Source of the DNA: a virus
IMG/VR virus record: IMGVR_UViG_3300008110_000815
Span: 1 to 25,946 of that record
Reading direction: 5' to 3' (one strand)
DNA length: 25,946 nt
Positions 5,909 through 13,206 of this stretch are shown in pieces. A program made the position numbers and the translations under genes. The notes under the pieces are model-generated. The model ran no database searches and was not told the DNA's origin. It saw only the letters and a list, made by a program, of their open reading frames with translations. Position 1 is the stretch's first letter. Each line of letters starts with the position of its first letter.

Positions 5909-6817
5909 ATGGATTTAGGCAAGAAAACATTTGTAATATACCCAGGCAGATTTCATCCTTTTCATAAAGGACATAAAGGGGTTTACAATTATCTAAGCAG
6001 CAAATACGGTGGCAAAGATGTTTATATAACAACAACTGATGTAGTTGAATTGCCTAAATCACCATTTAGTTTTGACGAAAAAGTCAAAATGATGACTTTG
6101 ACTGGGGTACCTTTAAACAAAATAATTAAAGTAAAAAACAATTATAACCTACAAAGTTTAGTTGGTCAAATTCCTATTGATATTAATCGTGATAGTATTA
6201 TATTTGCGGTTAGTGAAAAGGATATGGCTGAAGATCCAAGATTTAGTAGATTCACCAAAAAAGATGGTTCTCCAGCTTACTTACAGCCAATTCCCAAGAA
6301 TTTAGATAAACTACAACCCGCTATAACTCACGGGTATATTGACACTGTACCAACCACGGATTTTACAGTATTGGGTAAACCGGCTAGAAGTGCTAGTGAA
6401 TTAAGATCTCAATATGCTAAATTAAATCCTCAACAAAGAAAGTCTTTTATTACAGATTTGTTTGGTAAGTATGACGACGGTGTATATAACATTATGAATA
6501 ACAAATTAGCATCTGGTGGAAGTTTAACAGAAAAGCAAAAGAGTATATTAAAGAAATTGATTGTGGGTATGATGAAAGAGGATGAGTCCAAAGTCAAAAA
6601 CATGAAGAAGTTGGCTGATATGGCTTTATACAAACAAAGACAGGCTGAAGAAGACGATGCTAATGAAAAGTTAGATTCAGCTGAAGCTCAACAAGATGCT
6701 GCAGTTTCGGATGAAGATAAAAAGAGAACCGATGATGCTGTTAAAAAAGCTAAAGATATGGTAAAACGTGCTAATCTTATGTCACAGGCAGCAAAACATC
6801 AAGTACAATCTATTTAA
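5909..6817 (+). CDS. HxGH-type nucleotidyltransferase (NMN adenylyltransferase / cytidylyltransferase superfamily)
   Basis: 302 aa. The N-terminal two thirds is a Rossmann-type nucleotidyltransferase: YPGRFHPFHKGH places the HxGH motif at His19 and His22, and SASELR (about 161-166) matches the ISSTxxR-like second motif that binds the nucleotide triphosphate. The family joins a nucleoside triphosphate to a phosphorylated acceptor, releasing pyrophosphate; NMN adenylyltransferase (NAD+ synthesis) is the nearest general match, but the acceptor cannot be read from sequence. The last 90 residues or so are charged and helical (Lys/Glu/Asp/Ala-rich, KKAKDMVKRANLM), probably coiled coil, and are extra to the catalytic domain. 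It starts right after the tail tube terminator from its own octamer. Placement inside the tail gene block is odd for an NAD enzyme. Confidence 0.75.
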   Translation: MDLGKKTFVIYPGRFHPFHKGHKGVYNYLSSKYGGKDVYITTTDVVELPKSPFSFDEKVKMMTLTGVPLNKIIKVKNNYNLQSLVGQIPIDINRDSIIFAVSEKDMAEDPRFSRFTKKDGSPAYLQPIPKNLDKLQPAITHGYIDTVPTTDFTVLGKPARSASELRSQYAKLNPQQRKSFITDLFGKYDDGVYNIMNNKLASGGSLTEKQKSILKKLIVGMMKEDESKVKNMKKLADMALYKQRQAEEDDANEKLDSAEAQQDAAVSDEDKKRTDDAVKKAKDMVKRANLMSQAAKHQVQSI

Positions 6818-6857
6818 ATATAATTACTAAAAAGTTATATAAAGTTCTATATATTGT

Positions 6858-6863
6858 TATAAA
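6858..6863 (+). promoter_or_regulatory. Possible -10 element TATAAA before the gp26-like gene
   Basis: TATAAA lies 7 bases before the GTG at 6871, the same spacing seen at the polymerase and helicase genes. I find no convincing -35 element. The 53-base gap is AT-rich with repeated TATA.AAGTT units. Confidence 0.3.
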
Positions 6864-6870
6864 GTTATGA

Positions 6871-7587
6871 GTGACGAAATTTACATCCAACCCTTTATCA
6901 AAAGGTGTAGTTGAGATGAAATTTATGACTGCAAAAGAAGAAGATATTCTTACTAGTCCAAATTTGTTAAAAAAAGGATTAGCAGTTGATAAACTTCTTG
7001 AGTCACTTATAGTGGATAAGTCAATTAACTTGGATACATTATTATCAGGGGATAAAAATGCATTAATATTTGCTGCACGGCGTTTGGCGTATGGGGATAA
7101 CTACGGTCCCCTTGACATTCAATGTCCTAAATGTACAACTAAAAATAAAGTAAATGTAGATCTTGCGCAAATTCAGAACAAATCGACAGAACCTGAACTA
7201 ACCGTAGATGGTAACAATGAATTTACGTATACACTACCTGCAAGCAAGTTCGTGGTTACATTTAAACCATTAACTTCTGCTGACGAAAAATCGATTGAAC
7301 GAGACAATCTAGCTCTATCTAAGATAAAAAAAGATTCTTCTAGTGAAGTTACCGGTAGACTTAGATATATGATTACCAGCATTAACGGTGAACGAGACAA
7401 AGGTAAGCTTAAAGCTTTGATTGAGAATTTATTTGCAAAAGACAGCCTATCTTTAAGACAACATATTAAGTCGGTTACCCCAGATATAGACAGTAGTTTT
7501 AACTTTGTATGTGAACAATGTACACATGAAGAAAGGGTAGCCGTACCAATCACGGCCCAATTTTTTTGGCCTGACACCGGAGTATAG
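6871..7587 (+). CDS. 26: T4 gp26-type baseplate/tail assembly protein with Cys4 zinc-ribbon
   Basis: 238 aa. It matches the T4 baseplate family to which gp26 belongs: an N-terminal helical region with LLESLIVDKS and DKNALIFAARRLAYGDNYG, then a first cysteine pair CPKC (Cys85, Cys88), and a second pair CEQC (Cys214, Cys217), which together could bind zinc. The family acts in assembly of the tail hub and baseplate. The start is GTG at 6871; an ATG at 6867 is out of frame and stops after 15 codons. The gene ends TTTTTTT-GGCC...TAG, and the +1 frame stays open through the next small ORF, which ends just before the tape measure gene. That is the arrangement of tail assembly chaperones made by programmed frameshift, so this may be the short, unshifted product. 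Confidence 0.7.
   Translation: MTKFTSNPLSKGVVEMKFMTAKEEDILTSPNLLKKGLAVDKLLESLIVDKSINLDTLLSGDKNALIFAARRLAYGDNYGPLDIQCPKCTTKNKVNVDLAQIQNKSTEPELTVDGNNEFTYTLPASKFVVTFKPLTSADEKSIERDNLALSKIKKDSSSEVTGRLRYMITSINGERDKGKLKALIENLFAKDSLSLRQHIKSVTPDIDSSFNFVCEQCTHEERVAVPITAQFFWPDTGV
7561..7567 (+). promoter_or_regulatory. Candidate programmed +1 frameshift site (run of seven T)
   Basis: In the zero frame the codons read CAA TTT TTT TGG. A tRNA on the second TTT can re-pair perfectly with TTT one base forward. The +1 frame is then open from here to the TAA at 7793-7795, joining the two ORFs into one product of about 307 residues. Confidence 0.45.
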
Positions 7588-7594
7588 ACTCCAA

Positions 7595-7795
7595 TTGCAA
7601 GAAATAATCTTTGATATGTGTTATTATGGAAACGGTGCGTTTTCGCCTATCATAGTTTACTCTTTGCCTATCTATTTAAGAAACTTTTATTACAAAAAGC
7701 TTATCGACGTTAAGACCAAAGAAAATGATGCTGCAAAAAAATCAAGTCAGTCTCCTCAACGTTCTAACAAAATAGATAAGCCAAGTTTTAAATAA
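7595..7795 (+). CDS. Small ORF downstream of gp26-like gene; probable C-terminal extension made by frameshift
   Basis: 66 codons from a TTG, or 60 from the first ATG at 7616. The sequence is QEIIFDMCYYGNGAFS, then SLPIYLRNFYYKKLID, then a Lys/Ser/Asn-rich tail. It starts 7 bases after the TAG of the upstream gene, has no ribosome-binding site, and its frame is open back through the T-run at 7561-7567. It lies directly before the tape measure gene, as the T part of lambda-type G/GT tail assembly chaperones does. I therefore think it is mainly translated as a fusion with the Cys4 protein and helps chaperone the tape measure protein. The alternative is independent translation by reinitiation at TTG. 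Confidence 0.55.
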   Translation: MQEIIFDMCYYGNGAFSPIIVYSLPIYLRNFYYKKLIDVKTKENDAAKKSSQSPQRSNKIDKPSFK

Positions 7796-7801
7796 ACCGT
7801 A

Positions 7802-7809
7802 TATTTATA
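7802..7809 (+). promoter_or_regulatory. Putative late promoter octamer TATTTATA
   Basis: TATTTATA, 6 bases before the ATG at 7816 of the tape measure gene. Confidence 0.5.
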
Positions 7810-7815
7810 TAATAT

Positions 7816-10311
7816 ATGGCAGCAAATCCAAATAACGTAGATAATAGCATAAGTGACGCTATCAAGTCTCTAGAAAAATTACGTGGAAGTACACAGGCGT
7901 ATGTGGAGACTTGGGATGATGTAGGTAAGAAGATTAAAAATGCATTTAATCCTATTATTAATATAAATAAAAGTATCGAAGAATCACAGAAAAGACAAAT
8001 AGCTTTACAAGTTGAAATAACTAAGCTAGAAAAGAAGGTGAGACCAGGTGTTCTTGATAGCAATTCTTTAAAACTAAAAGGTGCAAAAGATCAATTAGCA
8101 AAAGAAAAATCCATTGAAGACAGCAAACACATACAGTCTCAATTGATAAAATTAACAATTGATGGTATTAAAATTTTATTGAAATATTATGATCGATATG
8201 ATGTATTATTAAGCGAAAACGCTAAATTACAAGGCACATCAAAGGACGAAATACACAATCAATACAAAGCCGTACAAACTCTTAATAAATCAATTGATTC
8301 AAATAAATTATCTAATCAAGAAATTTTATCAACTGTTACTGCTATACGTAAAAATTACGACGCAATCGCTTCAGACGCGTTGATAAAAATTGCAGACGGC
8401 GCAGCTGCAATATCTCGGGCAACTGGTTTATCTGCGGATGAGTCTGCCAAATTTTATGAAACAATGGCTGAAATCGGAGGCACTAGTCTTCAGTCACAAA
8501 AAAATATGGAAGGAATTGCTAACTTGGCAGCAAAAGCGGCGGGAGTTCCTCTTGGTAAGTTAATAAAAGATGTTGCGAGTGCATCGACGGGTGTACGTTT
8601 AATTTTTAAAGGAAATACAACCGAACTTATTAAACAGGCAGCCGAACTCAGAAAGATAGGATCTAGTTTAGATAATGCTGCTAAATCCGCTGAAAGTCTT
8701 TTGAGTTTTGAATCGTCAATTGGTTCTGAATTAAAGTTAAGTGCTTTATTGGGGCAAAATATTAATTTTAATGAATCTCGTAGACTCTTTTTTGCTGGTA
8801 AAGTTGTAGAAGCAGAAAAGGCATTACAAAAAGAATTAGAAAGAGTCGGCGATTTAGATAAATTAAATTATTTTCAACGTAAAACTTTAGCAGAAGCAAC
8901 AGGCAAAGACTTTTCAGAGTTACAAAAAATTCAAACACAGAAAAAGAGTCTTTTAGAAGCCGAACGTGAATTTCCGGAATTGGCAAAAGAAAGACTAAAA
9001 GCGGAAGATGATCTCGCTAAAGTACAAAAGTCGGCGTCTGAACAAAGAAAAGAAGAGCTTGCTTTGATTTTAAAAACGAAGATTGCAGAAACTCAGGTTA
9101 AACAAATAGAACAAGCTAGAGCCGAAATATTCTATAATTTTGGTCGTATACTGAAACCAATTGTAGATTCTATAACAAAAATAGAATTATCCGTATTGAG
9201 ATTTATTGGATCTATTACAAGTGCGGGTAATGATACTGAAAAATTAGCGTATATTATTATGGGAAGTGTTACTGTAATGATTGGTGCGTTTTTCTTATTA
9301 CAGAAAGGAGCTTCGGTCGCATTAAATGTTCTTTCTTCCGGTCTAGGAAATGCAGCTGCATCCGTTGGCACCGGAGTTGGAAACGGTTTGAGTAACGCTT
9401 CGCGTGGCATTAGTACATTCGGAAAGGTATTGGCTGGATTTCCTATGAGTGCAATTGGAAAACTAGCATTAATAATGGGAATTTTAACCGTGTCTGTTAT
9501 CGGAATGGCATATGCCTTTAGTTTACTAGGAAACACCAGCGTTGGCCAAATACTTGCATTTTCAGCCGCTTTAGTAATATTAGGAACTTCATTAGCCATT
9601 GCCGGTGCATTATTGACCGGTCCACAAATTGTAGGCGTATATTTGTTTGCTGGTGCATTAGTAGTATTAGGAGTCGCTGCAATGGAGATGGGATTTGCTA
9701 TGAAAATGGCAGGGCCGGCGTTAGAATCTATAGGTAAAACATTAAGTACATTGGCAAGTATCGTGGGTGGAGTAATTATAAAGGCATTTGATACCATGTT
9801 ATCGGTATTTCAATCATTGCCGTCTGTTATAACAAGTGTAGCTACAAGTTTGGTAACAATATCAAATATTGGATTTGTAAAATTAACAGCTGCAGCTGCT
9901 GGGGTGACATCTTTATCGACCTCAATAAAGTCTTTGGGTGAAAATCTTATAAATTTTCCAATAAGTCAACTTACTAATATGGTTTCACAATTAACATTAT
10001 TGAGTCAATCTGCAGATGGTTTGTCATTTGCTGTAAATTCTTTGAAAGACTTATCGGCCATGGATTTACCAAGTTTGGATATGAATCTAAAGGGCGCGGA
10101 AAGTTTATCAAAGTCAGCTGAATCTAAAGAAAAACAAACGAATGAACTAAAAGAAGGACTTGCGGTGGTTGCGCAAAAAATTGAATTATTAACATCATTA
10201 ATGTCAAATGGAGGTATTGCTGTAAATCTAGATGGTCAACGTGTTAACGCTGCTTTATCAAAAGTATCTTATAGATCAGGCGGATTTGGTCAATCAACAT
10301 CTCTAGCTTAA
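7816..10311 (+). CDS. Tail tape measure protein
   Basis: 831 aa. The tape measure protein sets tail length and is threaded inside the tube. The N-terminal half (about 1-470) is rich in predicted coiled coil (LEKLRGSTQAYVETW; ELAKERLKAEDDLAKVQK; KIAETQVKQIEQARAEI). The middle has a block of hydrophobic, Gly/Ala-rich segments near residues 477-497, 547-570, 578-600 and 606-630, as tape measures have for contact with the host membrane. A coiled-coil-like C-terminus follows (SKSAESKEKQTNELKEGL). Length, composition and position after the chaperone-like pair and before tube/baseplate genes all agree. It corresponds to T4 gp29 in role, though I cannot show homology by eye. No protease or lysozyme motif is evident. 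Confidence 0.75.
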   Translation: MAANPNNVDNSISDAIKSLEKLRGSTQAYVETWDDVGKKIKNAFNPIININKSIEESQKRQIALQVEITKLEKKVRPGVLDSNSLKLKGAKDQLAKEKSIEDSKHIQSQLIKLTIDGIKILLKYYDRYDVLLSENAKLQGTSKDEIHNQYKAVQTLNKSIDSNKLSNQEILSTVTAIRKNYDAIASDALIKIADGAAAISRATGLSADESAKFYETMAEIGGTSLQSQKNMEGIANLAAKAAGVPLGKLIKDVASASTGVRLIFKGNTTELIKQAAELRKIGSSLDNAAKSAESLLSFESSIGSELKLSALLGQNINFNESRRLFFAGKVVEAEKALQKELERVGDLDKLNYFQRKTLAEATGKDFSELQKIQTQKKSLLEAEREFPELAKERLKAEDDLAKVQKSASEQRKEELALILKTKIAETQVKQIEQARAEIFYNFGRILKPIVDSITKIELSVLRFIGSITSAGNDTEKLAYIIMGSVTVMIGAFFLLQKGASVALNVLSSGLGNAAASVGTGVGNGLSNASRGISTFGKVLAGFPMSAIGKLALIMGILTVSVIGMAYAFSLLGNTSVGQILAFSAALVILGTSLAIAGALLTGPQIVGVYLFAGALVVLGVAAMEMGFAMKMAGPALESIGKTLSTLASIVGGVIIKAFDTMLSVFQSLPSVITSVATSLVTISNIGFVKLTAAAAGVTSLSTSIKSLGENLINFPISQLTNMVSQLTLLSQSADGLSFAVNSLKDLSAMDLPSLDMNLKGAESLSKSAESKEKQTNELKEGLAVVAQKIELLTSLMSNGGIAVNLDGQRVNAALSKVSYRSGGFGQSTSLA

Positions 10312-10314
10312 TAC

Positions 10315-10322
10315 TATTTATA
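10315..10322 (+). promoter_or_regulatory. Putative late promoter octamer TATTTATA
   Basis: TATTTATA, 4 bases before the ATG at 10327, overlapping no coding sequence in the 15-base gap. Confidence 0.5.
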
Positions 10323-10326
10323 ATAA

Positions 10327-12915
10327 ATGGCAAATAGTCAAACATATGTAGATGGGTTTACACCCGAAGGTACACAGGTAACCACTTTATCGGATGTACA
10401 AGGATCTGGCTTGCGATTACCAACGCCAACGGCGCAATATATTAACATTAGATCGCCTGGTAAAATAGAAAGACTATTTAGTGCCCAAGGCAATTCGAAT
10501 GTACTATATACAACGAATAAACCCCAAGATTTATATCTTAAAGGTCCGGTAGCAAGTCAAATGTTTCAATATAGAAGTATTGAACAAGGACAACGAAATA
10601 AACTAACAACGGTATTTGAAGCTTCTCGTAGAGATGGTGATAGAGTAAGAAAATTTTTGGGAAGTTCAACTGGTACCAAGTTTATATTAAAACAACTTGT
10701 GTTACAAGGATTTCAACCACAAGATGAAACGAAAGTATACAATCCAGCATCGCCAATTATAGCTGCTTTAAGATTGGCTTCTTTTGGATTGATTGACAGA
10801 CCAACGAGACATTTAGACACAAGTAATGTGGTTGGGGGATTGTTAGGTGCTAGTGGACTAGGAAGTATTGCTAGAACAGTTGGTGGATTATTCGGTGGTG
10901 GAGGACCAGCTGTTCCAGCTCCCCCAAGAAGTAGCGTAGCCAGTGAAGCTAGTGGTGGATTGGGATTGTCTACATTTACATCTTTGTTAGGTGGCGCCGA
11001 CAGATCCGATCAAGTAGTTACAAAATTAGCAAGACCTGATGTTAGAGACTTATTAAGAGGACAAACTGCTACAAACGCTTACAATGCTCCCAGATACAGC
11101 AAATTAGTAGCTAGTGGTGGAGGTTCGTTTTTTAGTCGATTGTTAGGTGGCGTTGGTAAATTTTTACAAAACAACACTTTAATTGGTGGTATAATTCCAC
11201 CAAAACAACCATGGAAATCTAAGTATCGTGCGGACGAACAATCATACGATTTGTACTTAAATGCGGGTGGACTTTTTCAAACCGATGATATAACTCCAAC
11301 CAAAGATAATGGCAGTGGAATAATGAGTCAGATTGTATCTGGCCTTAAAAACGCAACTGGATTTGGTACGTCAACGAGTTTTTCTGGACAGAAAGTAAAT
11401 CAAAGATTTTACCACGGATCTATCAATAAAACAGAACCGTACAGAAAAGATAAGTTTGTTAATAGAAAAGGCAATAAATCTGTATCTCCAGAAGACGTAG
11501 GTATATTAGAGTTTAACGGTGGAAATTCTAGTGCAAATAATATAGTTACTCGTAAACTAACAAGTTTAACGCAAGAAGGTTTAGATAGATACGGAAATCC
11601 GATAATAGAAGGTGTTAGTGGAAAACCAGCTACACAGTTAAAATATACAGATGTAGTAAAAGCAGATAGAACAAATGGTACTAACACAGAAAGAAGTGAT
11701 CAGTTATTAAACTATAAAATATTAACTGCGGGTGCAAAAGATTTTGATGACACATTTGTCAATATTAACAATCAACCGATTAAAGATATTGCCACGAATT
11801 TGTCTGATAATTTAAATAAAATAATTAGTTACGGAAACAATTATGTTGCAACTCCTCGTATAAACAATGTTTCACCACAACAATTTGCGCAAGTTGATAT
11901 AAAAAGTAAACAATTTAAGAATGACAAAATCGGATTCAATTATTTAGCCAACTTATCAAAGGAAACTGTATACACCAGTCGTTTTAACGAAAATCGAGGA
12001 TTGCCAACTAGATTAGGTAAAAAAGATGGGGATAGATTCATACAACCAACAAATAATGTTGATTACGTAAATTCGTTAAACGTACTAAACGAAGAAGAAT
12101 TCAAAACCCAGTATGGAGATGATTCTAAATACGGGTCATCTGGACCTGACATTGTAAAATTTTTCTTCTATGATATAGTAAACCAAAAATACATACCGTT
12201 TAGCGCAACTGTAAAAGGAATACAAGACTCCAATACAGCTGAATGGGAACCTGTAGAGTATCTCGGAAGACCTGATAAACTATATTACTACAAAGGATTT
12301 ACAAGAGATGTCAGTTTCAATTTCGTAGTTAATGCACACAGTATAAAAGAACTATTACCTATGTGGACGCGAATTAATTATCTGGTCGGGTTAACTAGAC
12401 CGTCTAATTACACATTAGGTGCGGCCGGAGGATTCATGGTACCTCCAATGGTTCAACTAACACTCGGTGATTTTTATAAGAACCATTTTGTAGTAATAAA
12501 ATCTTGTAACGTAACAATACCAGACGATGCTTCTTGGGAAACACTTCCTGAAAAATCTTCTTATCCAAAAGATAATTGGTATTGGGGACCAGATCGTTCA
12601 ATTACTTGGTCAGATGATACCAATATAATAAATCCAAGAGGAGATAAATCCGATTCACAAAATAGATTTGCTCAATTTCCAAGAACAGCAGAAATAAATG
12701 TACAAATGAATATTCTTGAAAAAGACAGACCAAAAACGGGTAGAGCTATTTGGGGAGATTCTCCTGTCAAAACTAATTTACAATATATAGATCTAAATAA
12801 TCAATCTTATGTTGATATATTAACTGATAAATCATCTACAGATCTATCCAGAAATTCATTTTCACAGAACGTAAGAACCGATACATTAGTAGCTACCAGC
12901 CAATTCACAACATGA
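10327..12915 (+). CDS. Large baseplate / tail tube junction protein (gp48/gp54-type, tentative)
   Basis: 862 aa. The C-terminal third (about 600-830) looks like a tube-initiator domain: KFFFYDIVNQKYIPF, EWEPVEYLGRPDKLYYYKGF, SFNFVVNAHSIKELLPMW, a LVGLTRP segment, then PPMVQLTLGDFYKNHF and IPDDASWE. Such a domain caps the baseplate and starts the tube. The N-terminal part holds IRSPGKIERLF and VARPD-like tube segments interrupted by Gly-rich stretches near residues 169-200 and 262-278 (GGLFGGGG; SGGGSFFSRLLGG). T4 gp48 and gp54 are both under 400 aa, so this protein is more than twice their size. The next gene overlaps at ATGA, indicating coupling. The role is inferred from the C-terminal pattern and gene order. 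Confidence 0.5.
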   Translation: MANSQTYVDGFTPEGTQVTTLSDVQGSGLRLPTPTAQYINIRSPGKIERLFSAQGNSNVLYTTNKPQDLYLKGPVASQMFQYRSIEQGQRNKLTTVFEASRRDGDRVRKFLGSSTGTKFILKQLVLQGFQPQDETKVYNPASPIIAALRLASFGLIDRPTRHLDTSNVVGGLLGASGLGSIARTVGGLFGGGGPAVPAPPRSSVASEASGGLGLSTFTSLLGGADRSDQVVTKLARPDVRDLLRGQTATNAYNAPRYSKLVASGGGSFFSRLLGGVGKFLQNNTLIGGIIPPKQPWKSKYRADEQSYDLYLNAGGLFQTDDITPTKDNGSGIMSQIVSGLKNATGFGTSTSFSGQKVNQRFYHGSINKTEPYRKDKFVNRKGNKSVSPEDVGILEFNGGNSSANNIVTRKLTSLTQEGLDRYGNPIIEGVSGKPATQLKYTDVVKADRTNGTNTERSDQLLNYKILTAGAKDFDDTFVNINNQPIKDIATNLSDNLNKIISYGNNYVATPRINNVSPQQFAQVDIKSKQFKNDKIGFNYLANLSKETVYTSRFNENRGLPTRLGKKDGDRFIQPTNNVDYVNSLNVLNEEEFKTQYGDDSKYGSSGPDIVKFFFYDIVNQKYIPFSATVKGIQDSNTAEWEPVEYLGRPDKLYYYKGFTRDVSFNFVVNAHSIKELLPMWTRINYLVGLTRPSNYTLGAAGGFMVPPMVQLTLGDFYKNHFVVIKSCNVTIPDDASWETLPEKSSYPKDNWYWGPDRSITWSDDTNIINPRGDKSDSQNRFAQFPRTAEINVQMNILEKDRPKTGRAIWGDSPVKTNLQYIDLNNQSYVDILTDKSSTDLSRNSFSQNVRTDTLVATSQFTT

Positions 12916-13202
12916 GATATCAATTTACACCGGTTGAAAAAAGATGGGATGGTAAAAACGTTTATACAACAACGTATTATCCAAGTATACCCGAGTCGCC
13001 TGACGATTTTTATGTCACCGTGAGTGAAAGTGATTACTTAGATAGTTTAGCTAAACAATACTATGGTGACGAAACATTGTGGTGGATAATTGCAAGAGCA
13101 AATAATTTGCCAGGATATAAATTGTCAGTTACCACGAACAAACAATTACGTATTCCTGGAAACATATCGGTAATAATGAATAGATTAAAAGAATTAAATT
13201 AA
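12912..13202 (+). CDS. LysM-type baseplate protein (gp53/tail X-like)
   Basis: 96 aa overlapping the previous gene by ATGA. Residues 30-93 form a LysM-like domain of the kind found in phage baseplate proteins: FYVTVSESDYLDSLAKQYYGD, then LWWIIARANNLPG, and a hydrophobic end KQLRIPGNISVIMNRL. In phage tails this domain is found in T4 gp53 wedge and P2 gpX-type proteins and binds other baseplate parts rather than the cell wall. T4 gp53 is about twice as long, so only the LysM portion is comparable. It lies between the tube junction and hub-type genes. Confidence 0.7.
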   Translation: MRYQFTPVEKRWDGKNVYTTTYYPSIPESPDDFYVTVSESDYLDSLAKQYYGDETLWWIIARANNLPGYKLSVTTNKQLRIPGNISVIMNRLKELN

Positions 13203-13206
13203 TGTT

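Noticed and set aside
6867-6914. ATG at 6867 as the start of the gp26-like gene
   Set aside because: It is out of frame with the gene and terminates after 15 codons; GTG at 6871 is in frame.
7173-7577. Minus-strand open frame of 134 codons
   Set aside because: Antisense to the Cys4 protein gene, which has clear motifs and context.
7802-7809. T4-type late promoter TATAAATA on the minus strand
   Set aside because: TATTTATA is its exact reverse complement, but no minus-strand genes exist for it to serve, while spacing to the plus-strand ATG is constant. The plus-strand reading is preferred.
9132-9797. Long minus-strand open frame of 221 codons
   Set aside because: It lies antisense to the hydrophobic part of the tape measure gene, where Gly/Ala/Leu codons give few stops in reverse. 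The product has no recognisable domain and no start signal.
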